Positions 43,030 through 53,208 of a DNA stretch of 64,000 nt are shown one piece after another; positions within the stretch are counted from its first letter, which is position 1, and the number at the start of each line of letters is the position of its first letter. The position numbers and the translations under genes were made by a program. The notes beneath the pieces are model-generated. The model saw only the letters and a list, made by a program, of their open reading frames with translations. It was not told the DNA's origin and did not search any database. The stretch is taken from assembly GCF_011684115.1 (NCBI RefSeq), contig NZ_JAADJV010000002.1, forward strand, positions 495,209 through 559,208, written 5' to 3'. This DNA comes from Rahnella aceris. GTDB taxonomy: Bacteria > Pseudomonadota > Gammaproteobacteria > Enterobacterales > Enterobacteriaceae.

Positions 43030-44007
43030 ATGCTTCTCGCTATCGTACTGATGATTGTCGGCTTGTTACTGTTAGTTTACGCCGCTGATCGTCTGGTGTA
43101 CGGAGCCGCAGTGCTGGCACGCTCGATGGGCATCTCCCCGCTGGTGATTGGTATGACTGTCGTCGGCGTCGGAATATCCCTTCCTGAACTGGTGGTTTCC
43201 ACCACCGCCGCCATCAACGATCAGATGGATTTGGCCGTCGGAAACGCAATTGGTTCGAATATCATTAATATTCTTCTGATTTTGGGCGGTGCCGCCCTGA
43301 TTCATCCACTTTCCGTTCGTTCTGATATATTACGCCGCGAGCTCCCATTATTGTTACTGGTCACCGCACTGTGTGGTTTTCTGTTAAGCGACGGCGAACT
43401 CAGCCGGTTTGATGGTGTTTTGCTACTGGCCAGCGCAGGCGTGTTCATGATGCTGATGATAAAAATCGCCCGGGCCGCCGAAAAAGAGGGGCTGGATACG
43501 CTGACCTACGAGCAAATGTCCGAACTTCCGCAAGACAGTAGCAATACGGTCGCATTTTTGTGGCTGGCACTGGGCTTTATCATCATGCCGCTGGCGTCGG
43601 GCATGATCGTTGATAACAGCACTGTCATCGCGCGTTATCTGGGTGTCAGTGAACTGGTGATTGGCCTGACGGTGATTGCTATCGGTACCAGTCTGCCAGA
43701 ACTGGCGACCTTTATCGCCGGCGCTATCAAAGGCGAAGATGACATCGCGCTGGGTAATATTATCGGCGCAAACATTTTTAATACCTGCCTGGTGCTGGGA
43801 TTACCCGCGCTGGTAGCACCAGGTTCGTTCAACCCAGACGCGTTTCATCGCGATTATTGGGTCATGCTGGCGGTCAGCGTGGTGCTTTCCGGACTATGCC
43901 TGATGCGTAAACACCGTATCGGACATTTAGCCGGTGCATTACTGCTGTGTGGATTTATCGCTTATATGGCCGTGCTGTTTCTATTACCGGACAGCATTGC
44001 CTTCTGA
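43030..44007 (+). CDS. yrbG: Ca2+/Na+ antiporter-family protein YrbG
   Basis: The 325-aa polytopic protein matches E. coli YrbG (325 aa). It has the two inverted alpha-repeats of the Ca2+:cation antiporter family: GVGISLPELVVSTTAA with GNAIGSNIINILLILG in the first half, and AIGTSLPELATFIAG with GNIIGANIFNTCLVLG in the second. The transport role is not firmly shown. I chose the ATG at 43030 with AAAGGA; the frame is open 23 codons upstream. It heads the yrbG-kdsDC-lpt series. Confidence 0.94.
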   Translation: MLLAIVLMIVGLLLLVYAADRLVYGAAVLARSMGISPLVIGMTVVGVGISLPELVVSTTAAINDQMDLAVGNAIGSNIINILLILGGAALIHPLSVRSDILRRELPLLLLVTALCGFLLSDGELSRFDGVLLLASAGVFMMLMIKIARAAEKEGLDTLTYEQMSELPQDSSNTVAFLWLALGFIIMPLASGMIVDNSTVIARYLGVSELVIGLTVIAIGTSLPELATFIAGAIKGEDDIALGNIIGANIFNTCLVLGLPALVAPGSFNPDAFHRDYWVMLAVSVVLSGLCLMRKHRIGHLAGALLLCGFIAYMAVLFLLPDSIAF

Positions 44008-44026
44008 ACTCTGTCAGGAACCCACT

Positions 44027-45013
44027 ATGGCTAACGATACCTTCGCCCCCGGTTTTGATTTTCAGGCCGTCGGACATGATGTGCTGAAAACAGAACGTGA
44101 AGGACTTGAGCAGTTAGATCAATACATTAACGGTGATTTTACCCGCGCCTGCGAAAAAATCTTCGCCTGCAATGGCAAAGTCGTCGTCATGGGCATGGGC
44201 AAATCTGGTCATATCGGCCGTAAGATGGCCGCCACCTTTGCCAGTACGGGCACACCGGCATTCTTTGTGCATCCCGGCGAAGCCAGCCACGGTGATCTGG
44301 GCATGGTATCGAAGCAGGATGTCGTCATTCTGATTTCCAACTCCGGCGAAGCCCATGAAATTCTGGGGCTGATACCGGTACTCAAACGTCTGGGCATTAC
44401 GCTTATCTGCATGACGTCTAACCCCGAAAGCACGATGGGGAAAGCGGCAGATGTTCACCTTTGTGTAAAAGTGCCCAAAGAAGCCTGCCCGCTGGGTCTG
44501 GCACCGACCAGCAGCACCACGGCAGTGCTGGTGATGGGCGATGCACTGGCCGTCGCACTGCTTGAAGCACGCGGCTTCACACCGGAAGATTTCGCCCTGT
44601 CACATCCTGGCGGAGCACTGGGTCGCAAGCTGTTACTGCGCGTCAGCGATATCATGCACACCGGGGATGAAATTCCGCACGTCAGCCGTGAAGCTTCGTT
44701 GCGGGATGCGTTGCTGGAAATCACCCGAAAAAATCTGGGCATGACGGTTATCTGCAACGATTTGATGAAAATCGAAGGGATCTTTACCGATGGGGATTTA
44801 CGACGCATCTTTGATATGGGCGTCAACATCAATACGGCATCGATTGCGGATGTGATGACGACAGGCGGTATCCGCGTGCGTCCTTCACTGCTGGCAGTTG
44901 ATGCGCTGAATTTAATGCAGGACAAACACATCACTTGCGTGATGGTTGCTGATGGTGACCAGTTGCTGGGTGTGTTACATATGCACGATATGCTGCGCGC
45001 TGGCGTAGTTTAA
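44027..45013 (+). CDS. kdsD: Arabinose-5-phosphate isomerase KdsD
   Basis: The 328-aa enzyme equals E. coli KdsD in length. It converts ribulose-5-phosphate to arabinose-5-phosphate, the Kdo precursor. An SIS domain (about residues 35-185; GMGKSGHIGRK) is followed by two CBS domains (about 205-325). I chose the ATG at 44027 (MANDTFAPG); the frame is open 31 codons upstream, inside yrbG. Confidence 0.97.
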   Translation: MANDTFAPGFDFQAVGHDVLKTEREGLEQLDQYINGDFTRACEKIFACNGKVVVMGMGKSGHIGRKMAATFASTGTPAFFVHPGEASHGDLGMVSKQDVVILISNSGEAHEILGLIPVLKRLGITLICMTSNPESTMGKAADVHLCVKVPKEACPLGLAPTSSTTAVLVMGDALAVALLEARGFTPEDFALSHPGGALGRKLLLRVSDIMHTGDEIPHVSREASLRDALLEITRKNLGMTVICNDLMKIEGIFTDGDLRRIFDMGVNINTASIADVMTTGGIRVRPSLLAVDALNLMQDKHITCVMVADGDQLLGVLHMHDMLRAGVV

Positions 45014-45029
45014 TTGAGGAATTCCCTGA

Positions 45030-45596
45030 ATGAGTAATAGCGCAGCCCTGGTGGAAACCTGCTACGGTCCGGTCAGTGCGCAAGTGCTTGAACGGGCAAA
45101 AGCAATCCGCCTGCTGATTTGCGATGTCGATGGCGTTATGTCTGATGGCCTGATCTATATGGGAAATCAGGGAGAAGAGCTGAAAAGTTTCAACGTTCGC
45201 GACGGTTACGGTATCCGCTGCCTGCTGACATCCGATATCGAAGTCGCGATTATTACAGGCCGCAATGCGAAATTACTGGAAGATCGCGCTAAAACTCTGG
45301 GCATACGCCACTTGTATCAGGGGCAATCTGATAAGCTTTTGGCCTTCCGCGAACTGTTAGATACACTGTCTCTGCGGGCCGAAGAAGTGGCGTACATTGG
45401 TGATGACCTGATTGACTGGCCGGTGATGGCCGAAGTGGGTCTCTCTGTCGCGGTTCAGGATGCACATCCTGTTCTGTTACCGAAAGCGCATTATGTTACC
45501 CGTATCGCGGGTGGACGTGGTGCAGTACGCGAACTGTGTGATTTGATTCTGCTGGCGCAGGGTAAGCTGGAGGACGCCAAAGGGCTGTCGATATGA
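45030..45596 (+). CDS. kdsC: Kdo-8-phosphate phosphatase KdsC
   Basis: The 188-aa HAD phosphatase matches E. coli KdsC. The nucleophile Asp32 and Asp34 lie in CDVDGVMSDG, with further HAD motifs (IITGRN, GDDLIDWPVM). It releases Kdo from Kdo-8-P for LPS. Its stop overlaps the lptC ATG by 4 bp. Confidence 0.97.
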   Translation: MSNSAALVETCYGPVSAQVLERAKAIRLLICDVDGVMSDGLIYMGNQGEELKSFNVRDGYGIRCLLTSDIEVAIITGRNAKLLEDRAKTLGIRHLYQGQSDKLLAFRELLDTLSLRAEEVAYIGDDLIDWPVMAEVGLSVAVQDAHPVLLPKAHYVTRIAGGRGAVRELCDLILLAQGKLEDAKGLSI

Positions 45597-46162
45597 GTAA
45601 AGCAAAACTTTGGATTATTCTGGCGCTGACTGCCATCGTTCTGGTGCTGATTGGCTGGTCATTATCTGACAACAGCGATGATGTTCCGCAAGCGGTCAAT
45701 GATCAGGATCCGACTTACCAGACGTCCCACACCGTTACGATGGTGTATGACCCGATGGGCAGCCTGACGTATAAACTGGTTTCAGACCAGGTAAAATATT
45801 ACACCGCTGATCAGGTGTCATGGTTTACCAATCCGGTCGCGACCATGTATGACAAGAACAAAGTAGCCACCTGGGTATTGCGTTCTGATAAAGCGAAACT
45901 GACTCAGGATAAAATGCTCTATCTTTATGGGCATGTGCAGGCAGACAGCCTGACACCTGAGACATCACAGCTGCAAAGAATCAAAACGGACAATGCACGG
46001 GTTAACCTGACGACACAGGACGTTGCCTCAGACGATGAAGTGACGTTGTATGGTACAGGTTTTACATCTAACGGCATGAAAATGCGTGGTAATCTGCGTG
46101 ACAAAACAGCAGAGCTGATCGAAAAGGTAACGACCTCTTATGAAATTCAAAGCAAAAAATAA
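45593..46162 (+). CDS. lptC: LPS transport protein LptC
   Basis: The 189-aa bitopic protein matches E. coli LptC (191 aa). One N-terminal membrane helix (about residues 7-25) precedes a periplasmic beta-jellyroll that receives LPS from LptB2FG and passes it to LptA. It overlaps kdsC by 4 bp and lptA by 23 bp. Confidence 0.96.
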   Translation: MSKAKLWIILALTAIVLVLIGWSLSDNSDDVPQAVNDQDPTYQTSHTVTMVYDPMGSLTYKLVSDQVKYYTADQVSWFTNPVATMYDKNKVATWVLRSDKAKLTQDKMLYLYGHVQADSLTPETSQLQRIKTDNARVNLTTQDVASDDEVTLYGTGFTSNGMKMRGNLRDKTAELIEKVTTSYEIQSKK

Positions 46163-46697
46163 AATCCGTGATCTCCTGATCGTCAGCTCATTGTTAGCCG
46201 TCAGCGTTCCGGCATTTGCCTTAAAAGACGATACAACGAAACCGATCACCATTGATTCAGCAAACCAGGCGCTCGACGTCAATACCAATACCGCGACCTT
46301 TACCGGCAATGTGGTCGTCAATCAGGGTACGATCCAGGTTAAAGCCGACAAAGTGGTCGTCATCCGCCCGCAGGGGGTTTCCGGTAAAGAAGTGGTAGAA
46401 GGTTACGGCAACCCGGTGACGTTCTACCAGATGCAGGATAACGGTAAGCCGATTAAAGGCCATGCACAGAAAGTCCGCTACGAAGTGGAAAATGACCTCG
46501 TCACGCTGACCGGCAACGCTTACCTTGAGCAACTGGACAGCAATGTGAAAGGCGACCGTATTACCTATCTGGTACAGAAACAGCAAATGGAAGCCTTTAG
46601 TGATAAAGGTAACCGTGTGACGACCGTTCTGGTACCTTCGCAGCTGCAACAAAAAACGCCTGCAGCGGGCGGCCAGCCGACCAAAAAGAGTAACTGA
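46140..46697 (+). CDS. lptA: Periplasmic LPS bridge protein LptA
   Basis: The 185-aa protein matches E. coli LptA (185 aa). A signal peptide is cleaved after AFA (about residue 27), then comes the beta-jellyroll that oligomerises into the LPS bridge to LptD. It begins inside the end of lptC and ends 6 bp before lptB. Confidence 0.96.
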   Translation: MKFKAKNKIRDLLIVSSLLAVSVPAFALKDDTTKPITIDSANQALDVNTNTATFTGNVVVNQGTIQVKADKVVVIRPQGVSGKEVVEGYGNPVTFYQMQDNGKPIKGHAQKVRYEVENDLVTLTGNAYLEQLDSNVKGDRITYLVQKQQMEAFSDKGNRVTTVLVPSQLQQKTPAAGGQPTKKSN

Positions 46698-46703
46698 TAT
46701 TTT

Positions 46704-47429
46704 ATGGCTAAATTAATCGCAGAGAATCTGGCAAAGGCATACAAAGGCCGTAAGGTCGTTGAAGATGTCAGTCTGATGGTCAACTCGGGTGAAATCGTCG
46801 GGTTATTAGGGCCAAACGGTGCGGGTAAAACCACCACCTTTTACATGGTCGTGGGCATCGTCCAGCGCGATGCGGGCCGCATTATCGTTGATGATGAAGA
46901 CATCAGCCTGCTGCCGCTGCATACCCGCGCCCGTCGCGGTATTGGCTATCTTCCGCAGGAAGCCTCCATTTTCCGTCGTCTGAGCGTATTTGATAACCTG
47001 ATGGCGGTGCTGCAGATCCGTGACGATCTGACCAAAGAACAGCGTAATGACCGCGCTAATGAATTAATGGAAGAGTTCCATATTTCTCATTTGCGCGATA
47101 ACCTCGGTCAGTCACTGTCTGGTGGTGAACGCCGTCGTGTTGAAATTGCCCGTGCACTGGCAGCGAACCCTAAATTCATCCTGCTGGATGAACCGTTCGC
47201 CGGGGTTGACCCGATTTCCGTTATCGACATCAAAAAAATCATTGAGCATTTACGTGACAGCGGCCTCGGCGTACTGATCACTGACCATAACGTTCGCGAA
47301 ACACTCGACGTTTGTGAACGCGCGTATATCGTCAGTCAGGGGAAATTGATCGCCCACGGCACGCCAGCCGACATTCTTGCTGATGAACAAGTTAAACGTG
47401 TTTATCTTGGTGAAGAATTCCGTCTGTGA
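46704..47429 (+). CDS. lptB: LPS export ABC ATPase LptB
   Basis: The 241-aa ATPase matches E. coli LptB (241 aa). Walker A GPNGAGKT is at residues 36-43, the signature LSGGERRR about 138, and Walker [11 protein letters not shown] about 157. With LptF and LptG (elsewhere) it extracts LPS from the inner membrane. Confidence 0.97.
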   Translation: MAKLIAENLAKAYKGRKVVEDVSLMVNSGEIVGLLGPNGAGKTTTFYMVVGIVQRDAGRIIVDDEDISLLPLHTRARRGIGYLPQEASIFRRLSVFDNLMAVLQIRDDLTKEQRNDRANELMEEFHISHLRDNLGQSLSGGERRRVEIARALAANPKFILLDEPFAGVDPISVIDIKKIIEHLRDSGLGVLITDHNVRETLDVCERAYIVSQGKLIAHGTPADILADEQVKRVYLGEEFRL

Positions 47430-47530
47430 TCTGTGCCGCCGGAACCGTGCCTGTTTCAACCTACACTGAAACAGGCCGTCTCTGACAGAAGTGTTGCCGT
47501 TTTCACTCATCAACGGAATTAAGCCAAGAT

Positions 47531-48964
47531 ATGAAGCAAGGTTTGCAACTCAGACTCAGCCAACAACTGGCAATGACTCCTCAGTTACAACAGGCCATCC
47601 GCTTGTTGCAACTATCCACGCTTGAGCTCCAGCAGGAGATCCAACTCGCGCTGGAGAGCAACCCTCTGTTGGAACAAACCGACCTTCATGAAGAAATCGA
47701 CTCGGTAGAAACCACCGACAGCGAAGGGTTAGACACCCGCGAGGCACTCGAGCAGAAAGACATGCCGGAAGAGTTGCCGCTGGACGCCACCTGGGATGAG
47801 ATTTACACCGCAGGCACGCCGTCAGGCACCGGCAATGATTACAGCGACGATGAGCTACCGATTTACCAGGGCGAAACCACGCAGACACTTCAGGATTACC
47901 TGATGTGGCAGGTCGAGCTGACGCCGTTCTCTGATACCGATGCCGCGATTGCCACGTCAATCGTCGATGCAGTGGATGACACCGGTTACCTGACCGTCTC
48001 CCTTGACGACATTCTTGAAAGCGTCGGTGATGAAAATGTCACCATGGACGAAGTCGAAGCCGTACTTAAGCGCGTTCAGCGTTTTGATCCGGTGGGTGTC
48101 GCCGCCCGTGACCTGCGCGACTGCCTGCTGATCCAGCTTTCTCAATATGCGACTGACACGCCTTTCATCACTGAAGCCCGTCTTATCATCAGCGAACATC
48201 TCGATTTGCTGGCGAACCATGATTTCCGCGCACTTATGCGATCAACCCGGTTAAAAGAAGATACACTGAAAGGAGCGATGCTCCTGATCCAGTCTCTTGA
48301 TCCGCGTCCGGGCCAGTCTATCAACACCGGCGAATCCGAATACGTGATCCCGGATGTGCTGGTGCGTAAAGTGTCAGGTGTCTGGGCGGTAGAACTCAAT
48401 TCCGACAGCATTCCGCGTCTGAAGATTAACCAGCAGTACGCCGCGATGGGGAATTCCGCACGCAGCGACAGCGACGGGCAATTTATCCGCAGCAATCTGC
48501 AGGAAGCCAAGTGGTTAATCAAAAGCCTGGAAAGCCGTAACGACACGCTGTTGAAAGTGACGCGCTGCATCGTTGAGCAGCAGCAGGCGTTCTTTGAACT
48601 GGGTGAAGAATTTATGAAACCTATGGTACTGGCAGATATTGCCAGTGCCGTGGAAATGCACGAATCGACGATTTCACGTGTGACGACGCAGAAGTTCCTG
48701 CACAGCCCGCGTGGCATTTTCGAACTGAAGTATTTCTTCTCCAGCCATGTCAGTACAGACAGCGGTGGCGAGGCATCGTCAACCGCGATCCGGGCGCTGG
48801 TGAAGAAATTAATCGCAGCGGAGAATCCTGTAAAACCGCTCAGTGACAGTAAGTTAGCGACCCTGCTTTCCGATCAGGGAATTATGGTTGCGCGTCGGAC
48901 TGTCGCCAAATACCGAGAGTCTTTGTCCATCCCGCCCTCAAACCAACGTAAACAGTTAGTTTGA
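47531..48964 (+). CDS. rpoN: RNA polymerase sigma-54 factor
   Basis: The 477-aa protein matches E. coli RpoN (477 aa). It has a Q/L-rich region I (1-50), an acidic region II (about 55-115), the core-binding and HTH parts, and the C-terminal RpoN box [11 protein letters not shown]. It directs nitrogen and other enhancer-dependent promoters. A 9-bp stem hairpin (47450-47475) without a T tract lies between lptB and rpoN, so read-through is possible. Confidence 0.97.
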   Translation: MKQGLQLRLSQQLAMTPQLQQAIRLLQLSTLELQQEIQLALESNPLLEQTDLHEEIDSVETTDSEGLDTREALEQKDMPEELPLDATWDEIYTAGTPSGTGNDYSDDELPIYQGETTQTLQDYLMWQVELTPFSDTDAAIATSIVDAVDDTGYLTVSLDDILESVGDENVTMDEVEAVLKRVQRFDPVGVAARDLRDCLLIQLSQYATDTPFITEARLIISEHLDLLANHDFRALMRSTRLKEDTLKGAMLLIQSLDPRPGQSINTGESEYVIPDVLVRKVSGVWAVELNSDSIPRLKINQQYAAMGNSARSDSDGQFIRSNLQEAKWLIKSLESRNDTLLKVTRCIVEQQQAFFELGEEFMKPMVLADIASAVEMHESTISRVTTQKFLHSPRGIFELKYFFSSHVSTDSGGEASSTAIRALVKKLIAAENPVKPLSDSKLATLLSDQGIMVARRTVAKYRESLSIPPSNQRKQLV

Positions 48965-48987
48965 CCTCAACAGAGAAGGAAGACATT

Positions 48988-49275
48988 ATGCAGCTCAACA
49001 TTACCGGACATCACATTGAGATCACGGATCCCCTGAGAGAGTTCATCACGTCGAAGCTGGCTAAGCTTGAGCAGTATTTCGACAGGATTAATCAGGTGTA
49101 TGTGGTGTTGAGCGTGGAAAAGGTGCAGAAAGTAGCGGAAGCCACTTTGCATGTGAACGGAGGCGAATTACATGCCACCTCGGAACATCAGGATATGTAC
49201 GCAGCGATTGACGGACTGGTTGATAAACTGGCCCGACAGTTGAATAAACATAAAGACAAACTGAAACAGCACTGA
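48988..49275 (+). CDS. hpf: Hibernation promoting factor HPF
   Basis: The 95-aa short-form HPF equals the E. coli length. It binds the 30S decoding region and helps form 100S ribosome dimers in stationary phase. I chose the ATG at 48988 (MQLNITGHHIEIT) with an AGAAGGA site. It follows rpoN by 23 bp. Confidence 0.96.
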   Translation: MQLNITGHHIEITDPLREFITSKLAKLEQYFDRINQVYVVLSVEKVQKVAEATLHVNGGELHATSEHQDMYAAIDGLVDKLARQLNKHKDKLKQH

Positions 49276-49385
49276 CATTCATGTAGCCAACCCTGTGCTA
49301 CAAACCTTCGGGCATCGGCTTGTGACCTTCGGGAAACGAGCCGATATAGCTTTAAGGGTGAAACAGCGCAAAAGTGAAAGATGAC

Positions 49386-49856
49386 ATGATTAACGATACT
49401 GCAATGCAATTAACGTCGGTGCTTAATGCCGAATGCACCAAAAGCGGCGTTCATTGCGCCAGCAAAAAACGCGCACTGGAAATCATCAGTGAGTTGGCCG
49501 CCAAACAATTAAATTTGTCGCCGCAGGTGATTTTTGACGCCATTTTGACCCGTGAACGTATGGGGAGCACCGGGATCGGTGCCGGGATCGCCATCCCGCA
49601 CGGTAAGCTGGAAGAAGACACTTTACGTGCCGTCGGCGTATTCATTCAGCTTGAACAACCGATTGCTTTTGACGCCATCGATAATCAGCCGGTAGATTTG
49701 CTTTTTGCCTTGCTGGTACCGGCAGATCAATGTAAAACCCATTTACATACATTATCTTTAGTCGCTAAGAAATTAGCTGATAAAACAGTGTGTCGCCGTC
49801 TGCGTGGCGCGCAAAGTGACGAAGAACTGTTCCAGATAATGACTGAAAACGAATAA
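49386..49856 (+). CDS. ptsN: PTS(Ntr) enzyme IIA (PtsN)
   Basis: The 156-aa IIA-fru-type protein matches E. coli PtsN (163 aa) but has a shorter C-terminus. The phosphorylated His72 is in AIPHGKLEED. It regulates potassium transport and other processes according to its phosphorylation by EI(Ntr)-NPr. The ATG at 49386 fits the family start; a GTG four codons upstream is in frame. Confidence 0.95.
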   Translation: MINDTAMQLTSVLNAECTKSGVHCASKKRALEIISELAAKQLNLSPQVIFDAILTRERMGSTGIGAGIAIPHGKLEEDTLRAVGVFIQLEQPIAFDAIDNQPVDLLFALLVPADQCKTHLHTLSLVAKKLADKTVCRRLRGAQSDEELFQIMTENE

Positions 49857-49923
49857 ATTGCTGATTCCCGGTACAGTGCCGGGAAAATGAATTCTGCACA
49901 CTGAATGCCAGGGGAGTGACACC

Positions 49924-50778
49924 ATGGTGCTGATGATTGTCAGCGGCCGTTCCGGTTCCGGGAAGTCGGTTGCCCTACGGGCACTAGAAGACATGGGTTT
50001 TTACTGTGTGGACAACCTGCCGGTGGTGTTATTGCCGCAGCTTGCCCAGACCCTTGTTGAACGTAATACATCAGCGGCCGTCAGCATTGACGTCCGTAAC
50101 ATGCCGGAAACACCGGAAGTTTATGAGTATGCGATGTCACAACTGCCGGAGAGCTTCTCACCGCAGTTGTTATTCCTTGATGCCGACCGCAATACTCTGA
50201 TCCGCCGCTACAGCGACACCCGTCGTCTGCACCCGCTTTCCAGCAAAAATCTGTCCCTCGAAAGTGCCATTGATGAAGAAGCCGATCTGCTCGAACCACT
50301 GCGTTCGTCTGCGGATTTGATCATCGACACCTCCGAAATGTCCGTGCATGAACTGGCAGAAATGCTGCGTACCCGTCTGCTGGGTAAACGCGAGCGCGAA
50401 CTGACGATGGTGTTCGAATCCTTCGGTTTCAAACACGGCATTCCGATTGATGCGGATTATGTTTTCGATGTGCGTTTTCTGCCAAACCCGCACTGGGATC
50501 CGAAACTGCGTCCGATGACAGGCCTTGATAAGCCGGTCGCGGCGTTCCTTGACCGTCATACTGAAGTGCACAACTTTATTTACCAGACCCGCAGCTACCT
50601 CGAACAATGGCTGCCGATGCTGGAAACGAACAACCGCAGCTATCTGACCGTCGCCATTGGCTGTACCGGCGGTAAACACCGTTCGGTCTATATCGCAGAG
50701 CAACTGGCCGACTATTTCCGTTCCCGCGGGAAAAATGTGCAATCCCGCCATCGCACGCTGGAAAAACGCAAATCATGA
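49924..50778 (+). CDS. rapZ: RNase adaptor protein RapZ
   Basis: The 284-aa protein matches E. coli RapZ (284 aa). It binds sRNA GlmZ and delivers it to RNase E, linking glucosamine-6-phosphate levels to GlmS. Walker A GRSGSGKS lies at residues 8-15. It overlaps npr by 4 bp. Confidence 0.96.
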   Translation: MVLMIVSGRSGSGKSVALRALEDMGFYCVDNLPVVLLPQLAQTLVERNTSAAVSIDVRNMPETPEVYEYAMSQLPESFSPQLLFLDADRNTLIRRYSDTRRLHPLSSKNLSLESAIDEEADLLEPLRSSADLIIDTSEMSVHELAEMLRTRLLGKRERELTMVFESFGFKHGIPIDADYVFDVRFLPNPHWDPKLRPMTGLDKPVAAFLDRHTEVHNFIYQTRSYLEQWLPMLETNNRSYLTVAIGCTGGKHRSVYIAEQLADYFRSRGKNVQSRHRTLEKRKS

Positions 50779-51047
50779 CGGTGAAACAAACGGTAGAAAT
50801 CAAAAACCGGTTGGGTATGCATGCCCGCCCGGCAATGAAGTTGTTTGAACTGGTGCAGAGCTTTGAATCAGAAGTGATGCTGCGCAACGACACGGGCATT
50901 GAAGCGGAAGCCAGCAGTGTCATCGCGCTGCTGATGCTCGATTCCCCGAAAGGTCAGAAAATCGAAATCGAAGCCACCGGCCCCGATGAAGAACAGGCAT
51001 TGACGGCAGTGGTAAATCTGATTAATTCAGGTTTTGATGAAGACTGA
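50775..51047 (+). CDS. npr: PTS(Ntr) phosphocarrier NPr
   Basis: The 90-aa HPr-like protein (ptsO) has the active His16 in RLGMHARPA. It carries phosphate from EI(Ntr) to PtsN. A small hairpin (AGCCG/CGGCT near 51066-51084) lies between it and the convergent regulator gene. In E. coli yrbL follows; here the PRD regulator gene does. Confidence 0.96.
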   Translation: MTVKQTVEIKNRLGMHARPAMKLFELVQSFESEVMLRNDTGIEAEASSVIALLMLDSPKGQKIEIEATGPDEEQALTAVVNLINSGFDED

Positions 51048-51072
51048 TAATTAACGCACTCTTTGAGCCGTA

Positions 51073-52992
51073 TTAAATGCGGCTTAAACAGTCGATTGCA
51101 ATGGCCTTGAAACTCTCAAAGTTTTCGCTGCTCAGCAGACGGCTCATTGAGCGTTCCCGCACAAACGTCACGAACAAATCGTAAATCGCCATCGCCTCTT
51201 CATAATCTGCCTTGCTGATTGCCAGCAGGAAAATCACGTGTGCTGTCTCCCCTTCTCCCCACGCAATGCCCTGCGGAGAGAGCAACGTTATCACCACGGT
51301 TTTCTTCGCCAGCAGCCCCAGCGAGTGCGGCAGCGCAATCCCTTCCCCCAGCATGGTCGAGACAATTTCCTCGCGCTCAACCACCGACGGATAAAACGCC
51401 TGATCGACGTAGCCTTCGGCTTCCAGCTGAGAGCACACATGGCGGAATAACTCCGCCTGCGTCATCGGTTCATCGATGATCATGAAGTGTTTTTCGTCGA
51501 AGAATTTTTCCAGCATATAAGGCCGGGTGCGATCAACCAGTACCAGCTTGCCAAGCTGCTCCATCTGGTATTCGGTCGGGAATGGCGACAGCACCACCAC
51601 CGGTTTATTCTTCTCGCTGATGCGGGCGTTGGAGATGATGAAATCTTCGTCGATGTGTTCCAGTTGTTCGTAATCCCGCAACGTCACCACCTGTTTCATC
51701 ACCAGCTGCGGATATTTGCGGCTAATCTGCGCCTGAATCATACGGATGGTCGAATTGCCGGTGTCGCATACCAGCATCACCTGCGGATGTCGCTGATAAC
51801 CGATGTTGTAATGCCGCTCCAGCCCGACGCCGATATGCAGCACAAGAAACCCAATCTCGTTTTCACTCAGGGTGTACGGCGTGTATTTCCCCCAGCTCGA
51901 CACCGCCGCCAGCGTGACGTCATACGCCATCGGGTAATGCTGTTTGATGTTGTTCAGCAGCGGGTTGGGGATATTAATCTGGTATTTCACCCGCGTAATC
52001 ATGGTTTTGATATGCGTCAGCAGATCAGCGCGCAGCTGTTTATCACCTTGTAAATCATAACTATAGTGCGAATTGATATACGACAGGATGTAATCGACCA
52101 GCGATTCGTCATCGTCAGCATTAATGTCCGTTGGCAGGATTTGCTGCACGCGACGCGCGGCGATATTCACCCGCAGATAAGCTTCTTCAGAGGCCGGAAT
52201 TTCCTTGCCCACCAGACTTTTCAGCTCCGCAGCCAGCCGCACAGAAACGTGTTTGACCGCCGGGTCACCGTCTTCAGCATCAAAATCAGTCAGCGGATAA
52301 CCGCCGGCAATGCGTTTAATGGCCACCGCGCAATAGAGAATCAGATATTGTTCACCTTCGTCGGTCAGTTGAATAGAAGACTGCGTCAGAAGCTGATGCA
52401 TAAAGCGCGTCAGCGGCACCAGCGCTTCCGACTCCAGGCTTTCCGCCTTCAGCAGCGGATTGGCCTGTTCTTCGGCATCGAGCTGGAACAACAAGTCGGT
52501 CAGGCAGGCGCGGATTGCCAGCTCCGCACCAAACAGCTTCATGCCATAGCGCGGCTTGGTTTCAATATTCAGATGATAGCGGGCCAGATGCTCCCTTACC
52601 TCAGCCATATCATTTTGCAGGGTTCCCCGGCTGACAAACCATTCATCAGCCAGATCTTCCAGCTTTAATGAAAAAGCTGAGGTCAAAAAGCGGATCAGCA
52701 GCGTCTTCACCCGCTCTGCGGCCGTACGCGGCGTCGGATTCGGTTTACGTTGTGTCGACTGCTGTAACGACGAGAACAGGCTCTGATCATCAACGCGCAG
52801 CTGATACCCGCTGCCACGGTTGTGTACGAAGGTCGCGCCATAGTCCGCGATGATTTCATTAAGCGCAGTGATATCCGCACGGACCGTCCGCGTCGACACC
52901 GACAGGCGTTTTGCCAGTTCATCCTGAGGCAGCGTTTCGGTTTGCAGCGCATCAAACAGTTGCGCCAGACGTTGATTGGGAAATCTCACCAT
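51073..52992 (-). CDS. PRD/EIIB/EIIA-type transcriptional regulator
   Basis: The 639-aa protein is a MtlR/LicR-type multidomain regulator. An N-terminal HTH_11 (about residues 5-65; ELAKRLSVSTRTVRADI) is followed by a second HTH (about 95-150), two PRDs (about 190-290 and 300-400), an EIIB-like domain with Cys409 in VCDTGNST and an EIIA-fru-like domain with His556 in ALPHS. PRD2 keeps its histidines (His327, His386), but the matching places in PRD1 are Tyr220/Cys221 and Asn276, so PRD1 looks unphosphorylatable. It is last in the nine-gene operon, 216 bp after the aldolase gene, and is the likely DNA-binding activator of it. A GGAAGAACA site precedes the ATG. Confidence 0.88.
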   Translation of the reverse strand: MVRFPNQRLAQLFDALQTETLPQDELAKRLSVSTRTVRADITALNEIIADYGATFVHNRGSGYQLRVDDQSLFSSLQQSTQRKPNPTPRTAAERVKTLLIRFLTSAFSLKLEDLADEWFVSRGTLQNDMAEVREHLARYHLNIETKPRYGMKLFGAELAIRACLTDLLFQLDAEEQANPLLKAESLESEALVPLTRFMHQLLTQSSIQLTDEGEQYLILYCAVAIKRIAGGYPLTDFDAEDGDPAVKHVSVRLAAELKSLVGKEIPASEEAYLRVNIAARRVQQILPTDINADDDESLVDYILSYINSHYSYDLQGDKQLRADLLTHIKTMITRVKYQINIPNPLLNNIKQHYPMAYDVTLAAVSSWGKYTPYTLSENEIGFLVLHIGVGLERHYNIGYQRHPQVMLVCDTGNSTIRMIQAQISRKYPQLVMKQVVTLRDYEQLEHIDEDFIISNARISEKNKPVVVLSPFPTEYQMEQLGKLVLVDRTRPYMLEKFFDEKHFMIIDEPMTQAELFRHVCSQLEAEGYVDQAFYPSVVEREEIVSTMLGEGIALPHSLGLLAKKTVVITLLSPQGIAWGEGETAHVIFLLAISKADYEEAMAIYDLFVTFVRERSMSRLLSSENFESFKAIAIDCLSRI

Positions 52993-53208
52993 TGTTCTTC
53001 CATATTATTCCGGCTACGGCGCGATCACCCTTTACGACGAACTGCCGACCGCCACAGAGTCATCGATAAACGCGGTTTGCCGTTTTCGGCAAATACCTTG
53101 AATCAGGTGATGTTATCGCTTCGTTGATTGATTGCGTAAATATATTTGCCATCCGGTAACAACATCAGTGTGCCCGGACGGCTTACCGCGCAGGAAAGGT
53201 CAGAACCT

